DNA of 64,000 bases from Sphingobium sp. (GCA_017744605.1 JAGIAZ010000016.1:62001-126000), one strand, 5' to 3'. Numbered from the stretch's first letter, positions 25,366 to 34,769 are shown. Notes: generated by a model not told the origin, from the letters alone. Program-made: numbers and translations.

Positions 25366-26019
25366 TCAGTCCCCGTCCGTCTCCACGAGCAGCCAGTTGG
25401 GATCGCGGCTGCGCACATCGCGCGCGAACGTCCAGATCTCGACGGTCTGCACGGCGTCGACCAGCGATCCGGCGATCACCGTGTCGTCCTTGTCCTTGGT
25501 AATGGCGGAAATATCGGCTTCGAAGCGCACCGAGACATGGGCCTGGCCATGATCGACATGGACGTCGCTGATATTGGCGCCCTCGATCCGCACCAGACGG
25601 TTTTCGAGCTTGTGGCCGGCCGCCTCGCGCTCATCGATCGCGCTTTCGAACGCGGCGAACACCTCGGGATCGCAATAGCGACGCAGCGTCTCGCGGTCGC
25701 CGCTCCAATAGGCCTCGAGAATCATGCCATAGGCCGAACGGGCGCCGACCAGGAACTGGGCGACATCGAAGCTGCGGTCGAGCTGGATGAGCGTCCGCAA
25801 GCCGGTCTGCGCGGGCACCGCAACGGCGCTGTCGGCATCGCGCCCCGCATCGTTGCGCGCATCGCCCTTCGCGGGCGTCGCGGCGCGCGGCGCGATGGCG
25901 AGATCGTCGGCCGGCGTCGGCAGCTGGCGTTGTTCATGACCCGTGCGGCGGCCGAGCACGGCGAACAGCCGCAGGGCCAGCAGGGCGAAAATCATGGCGA
26001 GAATGACAATGACGGTCAC
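25366..26019 (-). CDS. Tim44/TimA-domain membrane-anchored protein
   Basis: A 217-residue protein with an N-terminal membrane anchor (VIVILAMIFALLALRLFAVL), a charged linker and a C-terminal Tim44-like domain (FLVGARSAYGMILEAYWSGDRETL.., ending NPNWLLVETDGD-like). Alphaproteobacterial members, divergent from secB as here, are considered ancestral relatives of the mitochondrial import motor subunit Tim44. The exact bacterial role is unclear. mltA follows 21 bases downstream on the same strand. Confidence 0.88.
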   Translation of the reverse strand: MTVIVILAMIFALLALRLFAVLGRRTGHEQRQLPTPADDLAIAPRAATPAKGDARNDAGRDADSAVAVPAQTGLRTLIQLDRSFDVAQFLVGARSAYGMILEAYWSGDRETLRRYCDPEVFAAFESAIDEREAAGHKLENRLVRIEGANISDVHVDHGQAHVSVRFEADISAITKDKDDTVIAGSLVDAVQTVEIWTFARDVRSRDPNWLLVETDGD

Positions 26020-26351
26020 GAGGCGACAATACCCTTCGAGGACGGCTCAACCATCAAGACATAGGCGTCTTTCCCGCAATATTCAAACGCACAACATTTA
26101 AAACGGCGTCAATGCGCCGGGGCCGGCGCCCGAAGGCGGCGCTTTCGAGCGGCAAAATCGTCCGGATTTGCCCTGAACCGGAACGAAGAAGCGCCCGCCG
26201 AAGTCATTGCCCTGCGGCAGAGCGCCTGCTAAGCGGCGCGCTCCACGGGCTGGCCGGACAAGGCCGTCGCCTGCCGATTTCCCCGCGCTTGGCCATGCCG
26301 GCACCTCTGACCGGCATCCCATGCGCGACAGCAAGACGAGGATGAGGAAAC
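26020..26351. other. Divergent intergenic region between tim44-like gene and secB
   Basis: These 332 bases must hold the promoters of both divergent genes. I see an AT-richer stretch at about 26080-26105 (CAACATTTAAAACG), but no convincing -35/-10 pair, no dispersed repeat and no credible small gene. The secB ribosome-binding site AGGATGAGGAA is just upstream of 26352. Confidence 0.5.
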
Positions 26352-26831
26352 ATGACCGATACCGTGCCGAATGGCGAGGACAACCTGCCGCAGATCGGCC
26401 TGATCGCGCAATATGTGAAGGATCTCTCCTTCGAGAACCCGAACGCGCCGAATGTCTACAGCTGGCAGTCGCAGCCCAATATCGACGTGCAGTTCAACAT
26501 CGCCAGCGAGAAGGCCGCCGACGATGTGCACGAAGTGGCGCTCAAGATCTCGTCCAAGGCCGTTGCCGACAATGGCACCGTCTTTGCGGTCGAGCTGGTG
26601 TTCGCCGGCCTGTTCGGCATCCGCAACGTCCCCGACGAGCAGATCCAGCCTTTCCTCTACGCGGAGGCCCCGCGCCTCCTGTTCCCCTTCGCCCGTCGCG
26701 TCCTCGCCGACGCCGTGCGCGATGGCGGCTTCCCGCCGCTGCTGCTCGACCCGATCGATTTCGGCAGCCTCTATCAGCAGCAGCTGCAGGCCCAGGCGGC
26801 CGCACAGGCGCAGCCTGTCGGCGAAGCGTAA
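26352..26831 (+). CDS. secB: Protein-export chaperone SecB
   Basis: The tetrameric cytosolic chaperone that keeps precursors unfolded for SecA. It has 159 residues with the SecB core: IAQYVKDLSFENPNAP, the YxFxVxLxI-type strand VHEVALKISSK, the FAGLFGIRNVP turn and LLFPFARRVLADAVRDGGFPPLLLDPIDF, which includes the SecA-contacting face. The Gln/Ala-rich tail is typical of alphaproteobacteria. Confidence 0.96.
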   Translation: MTDTVPNGEDNLPQIGLIAQYVKDLSFENPNAPNVYSWQSQPNIDVQFNIASEKAADDVHEVALKISSKAVADNGTVFAVELVFAGLFGIRNVPDEQIQPFLYAEAPRLLFPFARRVLADAVRDGGFPPLLLDPIDFGSLYQQQLQAQAAAQAQPVGEA

Positions 26832-26839
26832 AGCCTTGT

Positions 26840-26862
26840 CCGTTTCAGCGGCGCTGAAACGG
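26840..26862. repeat. Inverted repeat after secB
   Basis: CCGTTTCAGC and GCTGAAACGG are perfect 10-bp arms with a GGC loop, nine bases past the secB stop. No U-run follows, so it is not a classical terminator in either direction, but it could be a 3'-end stabilising stem or a bidirectional pause site. Confidence 0.65.
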
Positions 26863-26969
26863 GGCGGCACCAGCCCACTCCCCCACCCGGCCTCCCATAG
26901 GATACCATGTCTGGGGGGCCGGGCGGGGGCGCGGACCGGCACCGCGGACCGCATGGGCGGATCTCGACG

Positions 26970-28553
26970 ATGAACCTGGTCAAGGCGCTCGGATCGGTCG
27001 GCGGGCTGACGCTCGCCAGCCGCATCCTCGCGCTGGTCCGCGATAGTCTGGCGGCCCGCTATGTCGGCGCCGGCTTCGCGGCGGATGCCTTCAACGGCGT
27101 CGCCTTCCGCCTGCCCAACATGTTCCGTGCGCTCTTCGCCGAGGGCGCCTTCTCGGCCGCCTTCGTGCCGATGTTCAACAAGAAGGCCGAGGGCGAAGAA
27201 GGCGTCAGCGAAGCCTTTCGCTTCGCCGAACGCGCGTTGGCCCTGCTGTTCCCGATCCTGGTGCTGTTCACCGCCGTGCTGCTCGTGGCCGCGTGGCCGC
27301 TGACGCTGCTGCTCTCCGGCGGCTTTGCCAGGCAGCATCCGACCGCGGACCAGCTGGCCTATGCCGTCACGCTCTCGCGCATCACCATTCCCTATCTGGC
27401 GCTGATCAGCCTCGCCTCGCTGCTCGGCGGCATATTGAATTCGCTCGACCGCTTCTGGGTCAACGCCGCAGCGCCTGCCTTGCTGAACATCGCGATGATC
27501 ACCGGGCTGTTCTTCTTCCACGGCGCCAACGATTATGAAACGGCGCAGGTGCAGGCGATCAGCGTGACGGTAGGCGGCGTGCTCCAGCTGGTCTGGCTGC
27601 TTCTGGCCTGCCGGCGCGTGGGCGTCTCGCTGCGCCTCCGCATGCCGCGCATCGATCCCGACATTCGCGAGCTCTTCAAGCGCATCGTTCCGGCGGCCGC
27701 CGGCGCGGGCGCGGCGCAGATCAACCTGCTGATCTCGACCTCGCTCGCCGGGCATTTCCTGGCCTCAGGCTCCATCACCTACATCTATTATGCCGACCGC
27801 CTGAACCAGCTGCCGCTCGGCATGATCGGCATCGGCCTCGGCACCGTCCTGCTCCCCACGGTCTCGCGGATGCTCGTGCGCGGCCAGGATGCCGAAGCGA
27901 TGGACACGCAGAATCGCGGGATCGAGCTGGCGCTGTTCCTCACGATCCCGGCCGCCGTCGCCTTCATCGTCGCCTCGGAGCCGATCGTGCGCGGCCTCTT
28001 CCAATATGGCCGTTTCACCGCCGAGGATGCGCGGCTGTGCAGCTGGGCGCTCAGCGCCTTCTCGCTCGGCTTGCCCAGCTATGTGCTCGTGAAGGTGCTG
28101 ACGCCAGGCTATTATGCGCGCGGCGACACGAAGACGCCGGTGCGCTTCGCGATGATCTCCATCGCGATCAACATCGCCGCCAATATCGCGCTGATCCCGA
28201 CCATCGGCCATGTCGGCCCCCCGCTCGCCACGGCCCTTGCCTCCACGATCAATGTCGCCATGCTCTACGCGACCCTGCGCAAGCGCGGCCATTTCCGCGC
28301 CGACGCGCAGCTCAAGCGCCGCATCCCGCGTCTCGCGATCGCCGCGATGCTGATGGGCGGGCTCGTCTTCGCCTTCGACCGGCTGCTCGATCCGTGGCTC
28401 ACCGGCAGCGTCTACCACCGCTATGCCGCGCTCGCCATGCTCGTCGGCAGCGGCTGCGCGCTTTACGGCATTGCCTGTTTCGCCACGGGCGCTTACCGGA
28501 TCGCCGACTTGAAGGCGCTCGTCGCACGACGTGGCGCCGCCAGACAGGACTGA
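26970..28553 (+). CDS. murJ: Lipid II flippase MurJ
   Basis: An integral membrane protein of the MVF/MATE-like MOP superfamily, 527 residues and about 14 helices, that translocates lipid II for peptidoglycan synthesis. Family landmarks are the N-terminal VGGLTLASRILALVRDSLAARYVGAG, FRLPNMFRALFAEGAFSAAFVP and YYADRLNQLPLGMIG. The central-cavity arginines of these segments are present. I use the ATG at 26970. An ATG 63 bases upstream gives a Gly/Pro-rich extension read from a GC-rich inverted repeat. Confidence 0.95.
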   Translation: MNLVKALGSVGGLTLASRILALVRDSLAARYVGAGFAADAFNGVAFRLPNMFRALFAEGAFSAAFVPMFNKKAEGEEGVSEAFRFAERALALLFPILVLFTAVLLVAAWPLTLLLSGGFARQHPTADQLAYAVTLSRITIPYLALISLASLLGGILNSLDRFWVNAAAPALLNIAMITGLFFFHGANDYETAQVQAISVTVGGVLQLVWLLLACRRVGVSLRLRMPRIDPDIRELFKRIVPAAAGAGAAQINLLISTSLAGHFLASGSITYIYYADRLNQLPLGMIGIGLGTVLLPTVSRMLVRGQDAEAMDTQNRGIELALFLTIPAAVAFIVASEPIVRGLFQYGRFTAEDARLCSWALSAFSLGLPSYVLVKVLTPGYYARGDTKTPVRFAMISIAINIAANIALIPTIGHVGPPLATALASTINVAMLYATLRKRGHFRADAQLKRRIPRLAIAAMLMGGLVFAFDRLLDPWLTGSVYHRYAALAMLVGSGCALYGIACFATGAYRIADLKALVARRGAARQD

Positions 28554-28561
28554 GACCACAT

Positions 28562-29554
28562 ATGCGCGTACTCTCCGGCATCCAGCCGACCGGCAATCTC
28601 CACCTAGGCAATTACCTCGGGGCGATCCGCAACTGGGTCCGCATGCAGGACGAGGCGCCTTGCTTCTTCTTCCTCGCCGACATGCACTCGATCAGCGAGC
28701 ATATCGATCCGGCCCAGCGCCTCACCAACGTCCGCGAGATGACCGCGGCGCTCGTCGCCTGCGGCCTCGATCCCGAGCGGTCGGTGATCTTCAACCAGGC
28801 GCGCGTCCCGGCCCATGCCGAGCTGCAATGGCTGCTCAACGGCATCGCCCGCATGGGCTGGCTCAACCGCATGACGCAGTGGAAGGACAAGGCGGGCAAG
28901 AACCGCGAGGGCGCGTCCGTCGCGCTCTTCACCTATCCGGTGCTGCAGGCCGCCGATGTGCTGCTCTACCAGCCGACCCACGTCCCCGTGGGCGAGGACC
29001 AGAAGCAGCATCTCGAGCTGACGCGCGACGTGGCGATCAAGTTCAACACCGACTTCGGCGTCGATCTGTTCACCGTGCCCGATCCTTATATTCCCAAGGA
29101 AACCGCGCGCATCATGAGCCTGCGCGACGGCACGGCGAAGATGTCCAAGTCCGATCCCAGCGACATGAGCCGCATCAACCTGGCCGACGACGACGACACG
29201 CTCAGCCAGAAGATCCGCAAGGCCAAGACCGATCCGGAGCCGCTGCCCGGCGAGGCGGCAGGGCTCGAAGGCCGGCCTGAAGCACAGAATCTCGTCGGTA
29301 TCTATGCCGCATTGGCGGGAACGACGCCGGACGCCGTCTGTGCGCAGTTCGCCGGCCAAGGCTTCGGCACGTTCAAGCCGGCCATGGCCGAGCTGGTCGT
29401 CGCAAAGCTGGCGCCGATCCGCGAGCGCTATGTCGCGCTCAAGGACGATCAGGGCGCGCTCGACGCGATCCTGATCGAGGGTGCGCGGAAGGCTGCCGAG
29501 GTTGCCCATCCAACGCTGCTTGGCGCCTATGAAGCCATGGGCCTGATGCGCTGA
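28562..29554 (+). CDS. trpS: Tryptophanyl-tRNA synthetase
   Basis: Class I aminoacyl-tRNA synthetase, 330 residues. The HIGH-type motif is PTGNLHLGNY (residues 9-18) and the KMSKS loop is intact around residue 195 (GTAKMSKSDPSD). The Trp-binding DMHS and VGEDQKQHLELTRD segments are clear. It starts eight bases after the murJ stop, so the two are likely co-transcribed. Confidence 0.97.
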   Translation: MRVLSGIQPTGNLHLGNYLGAIRNWVRMQDEAPCFFFLADMHSISEHIDPAQRLTNVREMTAALVACGLDPERSVIFNQARVPAHAELQWLLNGIARMGWLNRMTQWKDKAGKNREGASVALFTYPVLQAADVLLYQPTHVPVGEDQKQHLELTRDVAIKFNTDFGVDLFTVPDPYIPKETARIMSLRDGTAKMSKSDPSDMSRINLADDDDTLSQKIRKAKTDPEPLPGEAAGLEGRPEAQNLVGIYAALAGTTPDAVCAQFAGQGFGTFKPAMAELVVAKLAPIRERYVALKDDQGALDAILIEGARKAAEVAHPTLLGAYEAMGLMR

Positions 29555-29661
29555 GGGCGGGAACAGCCATTCAACGCGAGTTCATTTGATCTTATATAGG
29601 ATCGAGCTATTCGGCCGTGATCGGGACGGACGCCTGGCGCCCACGCAGATGGACATATGAA

Positions 29662-30357
29662 ATGATCAAGTCTCGCCTTCTCATGCTCGCAGCCGCGCTG
29701 GTGGCGACCAGCGGTCTCACGGCTTGCGCCGACAGCTTCCGCGCCAATGTGACGCGCTTCCACAACGCGGTGCCGCCGCCCGAGCAGGGCGCGAGCTTCG
29801 CCATTCTCGCCGACGATCCGAAGAACAACGGCAGCCTCGAATTCGCCCATTATGCCGACGTCGTCGCCGGACGGCTGACGGCGCTGGGCTATAGCCGCGC
29901 CAGCGATCCGGCGAGCGCCCGCCTGGTGGTCAGGCTCGGCTACGATGTCGACAAGGGCCACGAACGCGTGGTGACGAGCTATTCGCGGCGCGCCATGTTC
30001 GGCCCGGACATCTATCCGGTCGTCGTGCCCGGGCGGTATGGACCGCGCGTGCGCTATGTCGTCGGCTATCGCGATCCCTTCCTCTGGGGTTCGGGCTGGG
30101 GCTGGGGCTGGGACGATCCCTTCGGCCGCGATGTCGACAGCTATACCGTCTACCAGAGCCAGCTCAGCCTGAAGATCGACAAGGCCGGCGGCGAAGGCGG
30201 CCGCGTGTTCGAAGGCACGGCACGCGCCCAGTCGCTCAGCAACAAGCTGACCTATCTGGTGCCCAACCTGGTCGACGCATTGTTCCAGGATTTCCCCGGC
30301 AAGAATGGCGAGGAGGTCAAGGTGACCATCGCCCCGGAGCCCAGGGCGAAGAATTAG
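29662..30357 (+). CDS. DUF4136 lipoprotein
   Basis: A 231-residue lipoprotein (lipobox LTAC, C22) of the DUF4136 type: FAILADDPKNNGSLEFAHYADVVAGRLTALGY is the characteristic alpha/beta core. Residues about 120-150 are aromatic and Gly-rich (a run of Trp-Gly repeats), which looks like a surface-exposed loop. The function of the family is unknown. It is probably an outer-membrane or periplasmic protein. The leader (29575-29661) is AT-rich (TTGATCTTATATAGGAT), hinting at its own promoter. Confidence 0.78.
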   Translation: MIKSRLLMLAAALVATSGLTACADSFRANVTRFHNAVPPPEQGASFAILADDPKNNGSLEFAHYADVVAGRLTALGYSRASDPASARLVVRLGYDVDKGHERVVTSYSRRAMFGPDIYPVVVPGRYGPRVRYVVGYRDPFLWGSGWGWGWDDPFGRDVDSYTVYQSQLSLKIDKAGGEGGRVFEGTARAQSLSNKLTYLVPNLVDALFQDFPGKNGEEVKVTIAPEPRAKN

Positions 30358-30383
30358 CCCGGCCTGGCGTTCATAAACCTCGT

Positions 30384-30405
30384 CATTCCCACGAAAGCGG
30401 GAATG
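30384..30405. repeat. Family B hairpin (CATTCCC / GGGAATG)
   Basis: CATTCCC at 30384-30390 and GGGAATG at 30399-30405 enclose ACGAAAGC. It lies between the convergent DUF4136 and flippase genes. It carries the same GCGAAGGC-like core as the hairpins around the GIY-YIG genes, in its AT-richer variant. Confidence 0.7.
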
Positions 30406-30418
30406 GCGGAACGGGCCG

Positions 30419-31948
30419 TTACTCCGCCCCCGCCAGCCCGCGCTTGCGGAACAGTTCGCGCTCCTCGGCGCCGAAGCCGACGAGCCAGATGACGGCGCAA
30501 TAGCTCGCCAATATGGCGGGGATACCGAAGACGAGCTCGACCCATTCGAGGCGGTGTGGCAGCATCGTGAAGCCGATGCCGACAACGGCGCCGGTCAGGC
30601 CGGCGATGACGAGGCTGGTGCGCCAGATGCGGATGCGGCTGGCGGTGATCGACCCGAGCAGCAAACATTTGGCGATGGCGGCGAACGCGAGCACCACCGC
30701 CAGCACGATCGCCGGCAGGGCCGCGACGGCAAGCGGCGCGAGCCCGACATCGGTGCCGATGATGATCGCCGCAACGGTGAGCACGCCCTGCAGGCCGATG
30801 GTCGCCAGCGAGATCAGGATATTCTTGTGGCGCGCGAGATAGACGAGCGCCGCCTCGCTCACCACCGCCGGCGCTGCCAGCACTTCGGCGGCCAACAGGG
30901 CGGCGAGCGCGGCCGTGCCGCCGACGAACGCGCCCTTGGCACCGAACAGGCCCATCAGCGCCATGCCGGGTATGCCGAGCGCAAGCGCGATCCCGAGTTG
31001 GGCGGCGACGATCCAGAAGCCGACCTGGCTCACCTGCCGCGCGATTGCGCCGAGATTGCCGATGGCGACATTGCGCGAGATGACCGGTCCCAGGATCGGC
31101 TCGAAGCTGGTCTTCAGCTTCTGCGGGAGCGAGGCCACCTGCTGCGCGACATAATAGATACCGGCCACATCAGCCGCGGCGAACAGGCCGAGGATCGCGA
31201 AATCGAGTCGGCGCGTGCCCCATTCGATGGCGTCGGCGGCGGCAAGCGGCAGGTTGTGCCGGGCCATGCGCCAGAGCCGCCCCGGATGAGGCGTCCAGCC
31301 TCGCGGCAACCCGTAATGGCGCAACATCGGCCAGAGCGATGCGATGAGCGCCGCGACCATGGCGGTGGCATAAGCCAGGATCAGGCCGTCACGCCGCGAG
31401 TAGAAATAGAAGGCGCCGGCCGCGATGCTGATCGTCCAGGGCTCGATGATCGAACGCGCCCGAACCGTCGCGGCGATGTCGTAGCGAAAGGCACAGGCGG
31501 CGAGCGCGATATCGGCAATGGCGATCGCGAAGATGACGAGCGGAAAGAGCCGGTCCGAGCCATTGATGCCGCTGCTGGGGAACATCACCTCGGGCACGAT
31601 CATCAGCAACGCCACGACGGCGCTGCATCCGAGCAGGCAGATGAACAAGGCATCGGCCACGATATGGGAATGGGGCCGATCCTCATGCGCGAGGCTCTCG
31701 GCTAGGCCGCGCTTCAGGCCGAGCGTCGCCAGTTGCGCGGCGAACTCGACGACGAGGATCGCATAGGCATAGCGGCCGAGCACGGCGGCGCCGTAGACGC
31801 GGCTGCCGATGAAGAGGAAGGGCATGCGCGCCGCCAGGCGCAACAGGAATCCGAAGATATTCGTCCGCCCGCCCTTGGCGAGGGCGGCGATATCGTCCTT
31901 CTCCGCGGCCCCCGAAGCGCCCCGCGTCGCGCCCCGCTCACTGATCAT
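30419..31948 (-). CDS. Wzx-like polysaccharide/oligosaccharide flippase
   Basis: A 509-residue MOP-superfamily membrane protein with about 14 helices, no soluble domain and the Arg-rich cytoplasmic loops typical of Wzx-type transporters (GRTNIFGFLLRLAARMPFLFI near the start). Candidate cargo is an undecaprenyl-linked oligosaccharide or a sphingan/capsule unit. No glycosyltransferase genes are adjacent, so the substrate cannot be inferred from context. Confidence 0.82.
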   Translation of the reverse strand: MISERGATRGASGAAEKDDIAALAKGGRTNIFGFLLRLAARMPFLFIGSRVYGAAVLGRYAYAILVVEFAAQLATLGLKRGLAESLAHEDRPHSHIVADALFICLLGCSAVVALLMIVPEVMFPSSGINGSDRLFPLVIFAIAIADIALAACAFRYDIAATVRARSIIEPWTISIAAGAFYFYSRRDGLILAYATAMVAALIASLWPMLRHYGLPRGWTPHPGRLWRMARHNLPLAAADAIEWGTRRLDFAILGLFAAADVAGIYYVAQQVASLPQKLKTSFEPILGPVISRNVAIGNLGAIARQVSQVGFWIVAAQLGIALALGIPGMALMGLFGAKGAFVGGTAALAALLAAEVLAAPAVVSEAALVYLARHKNILISLATIGLQGVLTVAAIIIGTDVGLAPLAVAALPAIVLAVVLAFAAIAKCLLLGSITASRIRIWRTSLVIAGLTGAVVGIGFTMLPHRLEWVELVFGIPAILASYCAVIWLVGFGAEERELFRKRGLAGAE

Positions 31949-32035
31949 CGACGGCGCTCCCCCTTGCGCGGCCCATTGACCTTCGCGGCCGGACCATAAG
32001 CGTAAAGCGCTGGGAAAGCAAAGCGTTGCTCAAGA

Positions 32036-33013
32036 TCACTCGGCGCGGAGCGGACGGGCGAGAAGCGTACCCACGACCTGGGAGACATTCACGCTGCCGT
32101 CGAGCAAGGCGCAGACGGCTGTGGTCACCGGCATGTCGACGCCATGCTTTGCCGCCGCCTCGCGCAGCACCGGCGCGGTGAAAGCGCCTTCCGCAACCGT
32201 GCGGCGGTCGCTGAGCAGGGCGCTCGCCGCAAGGCCCTGGCCCAGCCCGAGGCCGAGCGAGAAATTGCGCGAACTGGTCGAGGAACAGGTGAGCACGAGA
32301 TCGCCGAGTCCGGACAGGCCGGCGAGCGTCTCCGGCCGGGCGCCGAGCGCGAGGCCGAAACGTGTCATCTCCGCAAAGCCGCGCGAGATGAGCGATGCGC
32401 GCGCATTCTGACCGAGCCCCGCGCCCTCGACGACACCGCAGGCGATGGCGAGCACGTTCTTGACCGCGCCGCCGATCTCCGCACCGACCAGGTCGGTGGA
32501 CCAATAGGGCCGGAAATTGGGCCGGGCGATGAGGGCGGTCAGGGCCTGCGCCTGGGCCTCGCTCTTGGCCGCCAGCGTGACGGCGGTGGGCTGGCCCGCC
32601 GCGACCTCATGAGCGAAGGTCGGACCGGACAGCACCGCAACGGGCGAGGCCGGATGGACCTCGGCCGCGACCTCATGGAGCAGCTTGAGCGATCCCGCCT
32701 CGATGCCCTTGGCGCAGAGCAGCAGCGGCTGGCCCTGCTGCGGCAGATTGCTCAGCACCGCGCGCATATGCTGGGCGGGCGTCACGATCAGATTGGCGGC
32801 GCAGCCGGCGAGCTCTGCGATATCGCTCGTCGCGCGGATGCGCGGGCTGAGCGCCAGACCGGTGAGGAACAGCGGATTCTCGTGCCGCGTATTGATCGCC
32901 TCGACGACATCGGCCTCATGCGCCCAGAGCAGCACATCGCGCTCACCCGACGCCGCGACCTGCGCCAGCGCCGTGCCCCATGCGCCGCCGCCGATGATGC
33001 CGACCGTCGTCAT
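32036..33013 (-). CDS. gpsA: NAD(P)H-dependent glycerol-3-phosphate dehydrogenase
   Basis: Makes sn-glycerol-3-phosphate for phospholipids. It has 325 residues: the Rossmann motif GIIGGGAWGTALAQV, the LCAKGIE and LSGPTFAHEVA segments, and the catalytic Lys in GGAVKNVLAIACG are all present. The start at 33013 overlaps the stop of the preceding exported-protein gene by four bases. A longer frame upstream reads through that gene. In related genomes gpsA normally follows tsaD directly; here an extra gene lies between. Confidence 0.96.
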   Translation of the reverse strand: MTTVGIIGGGAWGTALAQVAASGERDVLLWAHEADVVEAINTRHENPLFLTGLALSPRIRATSDIAELAGCAANLIVTPAQHMRAVLSNLPQQGQPLLLCAKGIEAGSLKLLHEVAAEVHPASPVAVLSGPTFAHEVAAGQPTAVTLAAKSEAQAQALTALIARPNFRPYWSTDLVGAEIGGAVKNVLAIACGVVEGAGLGQNARASLISRGFAEMTRFGLALGARPETLAGLSGLGDLVLTCSSTSSRNFSLGLGLGQGLAASALLSDRRTVAEGAFTAPVLREAAAKHGVDMPVTTAVCALLDGSVNVSQVVGTLLARPLRAE

Positions 33014-33564
33014 GGCTTTTCCTCCGTGCAGAGAGCTTTCAGTGGGATGAAGCGGATCAAATGCAGCTTGCCCTGTCGCCATTCGTAGAGGGTTGCGCCC
33101 GCCGTACTCTCCACCTCGTTGCGCATTCCCACGATCACCAGAAGTCGGCTGTCCGGCCGATGGACTAGGCGATCAATGTCGTCAGCGCCTTTGCCTGTAA
33201 AGTAGACAAGCGAGCTGACTACGGTCCTCACTTCCCGAAAGGATCGAACGCTGCCCGACGATCTGTCAACAAACGCCAACTGAGCGCAGGCCGCGCCACA
33301 AGGAAGCCGGACGATCTGCATATGCCCTGCAAAATTGGGCGCCAGCTTGGCCTCCGAGCGAAAGACAGTGCGATAGTAATGAGCCTCGCCGCGGCTCGCG
33401 TCAGGCGCGCGCCAGGGTCCTGTGCCAACCGTCGCCGGATAGCGGGCGAACATCGCGTCCGACGCTAGGCTCATGAGTGGGATGCATGAAGATGCCGCGC
33501 TGGTGGCGGTCGGAATCAGTGACAGTGCGGCGAATGCGAGCGCTCGCGCTGCGGCCCTCTTCAT
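33010..33564 (-). CDS. Exported protein of unknown function between tsaD and gpsA
   Basis: A 184-residue protein with a signal peptide ([19 protein letters not shown]). The mature part has a conserved-looking core, [31 protein letters not shown], with two cysteines in CGAAC. This NFAGH..CG..C..D pattern recurs in small exported proteins of several proteobacteria whose function is unknown to me. The gene overlaps both neighbours by ATGA, so it is fully embedded in the operon. Its base composition is noticeably less GC-rich than tsaD and gpsA, which suggests later arrival. Confidence 0.72.
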   Translation of the reverse strand: MKRAAARALAFAALSLIPTATSAASSCIPLMSLASDAMFARYPATVGTGPWRAPDASRGEAHYYRTVFRSEAKLAPNFAGHMQIVRLPCGAACAQLAFVDRSSGSVRSFREVRTVVSSLVYFTGKGADDIDRLVHRPDSRLLVIVGMRNEVESTAGATLYEWRQGKLHLIRFIPLKALCTEEKP

Positions 33565-34688
33565 GCCTTCACTCCCGCTCCACGCACCGTTTCCGCCTCC
33601 GGATCCAGCGGCCAGCGCGGCCGGGCCGGGAAGGCGAGATCGTCGACAAGGCCCGCCGCGAAACGCTCCGCGCCCGCCCAGGCGATCATCGCCGCATTGT
33701 CCGTGCAAAGCCAGAGCGGCGGCGCCACGAAGGGCAGATCCTTCTCCGCTGCGAGCTGCTGAAGAGCCGTCCGGACGGCACCATTGGCAGCGACACCGCC
33801 CGCCACGACGAGCGCAGTCGGACCACTAAACTCCCGTTCGGTTCGAGCGAAGTCGAGAACCGGATCCTCAGCGCCACGCGTGTCTCGACTTCGCTCGACA
33901 CGAACGGATGGGCCTGTTCCAAAACTCTCGAGCGCGATCCGCGTCCGGTCGACAAGGCAGTCGACGACCGCCTGCTGGAAGCTCGCGGCGATATCGGCTG
34001 GCTGCCATTTGCCGGAGTCGACCGCGCGCATGACGGCGCTCTTCAATCCGGCGAAGGAGAAATGCGGCTCGCCCGTCCCGACCAGCGGGCGCGGCAAAGG
34101 CACGGCCCTGGGATCGCCCTCGCGCGCCAGCGCCTCCACCAGGGGCCCGCCGGGAATGCCGAGGCGCAGCAGCTTGGCGGTCTTGTCGAAGGCCTCGCCC
34201 GCCGCGTCGTCGATGGTGGTCGCAAGGCGGCGATAATCGCCGACACCGCGCACCTCGAGAAGCTGGCAATGGCCGCCGGAGACGAGCAGCAGCAGATAGG
34301 GGAATTGCAGGTCCGGATTGGCGAGGCGCGGCGAGAGCGCATGGCCCTCGAGATGATTGACGGCCACCAGCGGCTTGCCGGCGGCATGGGCCAGCGCCTT
34401 GCCGGTGACGAGGCCGACCATCACGCCGCCGATGAGGCCCGGTCCCGCCGTGGCGGCAATGGCGTCGACATCGGCGAGCGTCAGCTTCGCTTCCGCCAGC
34501 GCCGCCTCGACCAGCGGCATCAGCGCTTCGACATGCGCGCGCGCGGCGATTTCCGGCACGACGCCGCCATAGGGCCTGTGTTCCGCCTCCTGCCCGGCCA
34601 GCCGATGGGCCAGAATCCGGCGATCGGCCGTCACCAACGCTGCCGCCGTCTCGTCGCAGCTGGATTCAAGGCCGAGAATGATGGGCAT
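33561..34688 (-). CDS. tsaD: tRNA N6-threonylcarbamoyladenosine synthase TsaD carrying a repeat-derived insert
   Basis: The Kae1/Qri7/YgjD enzyme that transfers threonylcarbamoyl to A37 of ANN-decoding tRNAs. It has 375 residues. The metal-binding [11 protein letters not shown] motif, [22 protein letters not shown] and the late [12 protein letters not shown] are intact. Residues 262-286 ([19 protein letters not shown]) are encoded exactly by a 75-bp family D element. Without it the protein would be 350 residues, the usual length. The insert lies in the turn before the [10 protein letters not shown] strand, probably on the surface. It heads the tsaD-hypothetical-gpsA operon, divergent from hemC. 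Confidence 0.95.
   Translation of the reverse strand: MPIILGLESSCDETAAALVTADRRILAHRLAGQEAEHRPYGGVVPEIAARAHVEALMPLVEAALAEAKLTLADVDAIAATAGPGLIGGVMVGLVTGKALAHAAGKPLVAVNHLEGHALSPRLANPDLQFPYLLLLVSGGHCQLLEVRGVGDYRRLATTIDDAAGEAFDKTAKLLRLGIPGGPLVEALAREGDPRAVPLPRPLVGTGEPHFSFAGLKSAVMRAVDSGKWQPADIAASFQQAVVDCLVDRTRIALESFGTGPSVRVERSRDTRGAEDPVLDFARTEREFSGPTALVVAGGVAANGAVRTALQQLAAEKDLPFVAPPLWLCTDNAAMIAWAGAERFAAGLVDDLAFPARPRWPLDPEAETVRGAGVKA
33831..33905 (-). repeat. Family D element inserted in frame inside tsaD
   Basis: Read on the minus strand it starts GTTCGTGTCGAGCGAAGTCG and ends GAACCGAACGGGAG, the same ends as the intergenic copy at 1978-2052, with the same total length of 75 bp and a different 18-base centre. 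The length is a multiple of three and the reading frame chosen has no stop, so tsaD stays open. No target-site duplication is evident at the junctions. Confidence 0.92.
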
Positions 34689-34769
34689 GCGCCTTCATCT
34701 AGACCGCGGAGCGGGCGGAGCAAGGGCGACGTTCAAAAAGGGCGTGCCTGCTCCTTTTCGCAGCGGTCG

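Noticed and set aside
26886-26925. GC-rich inverted repeat CCCGGCC..GGCCGGG before murJ, read as an N-terminal extension of MurJ
   Set aside because: The extension is Gly/Pro-rich and not part of the family, and the ATG at 26970 gives the usual N-terminus.
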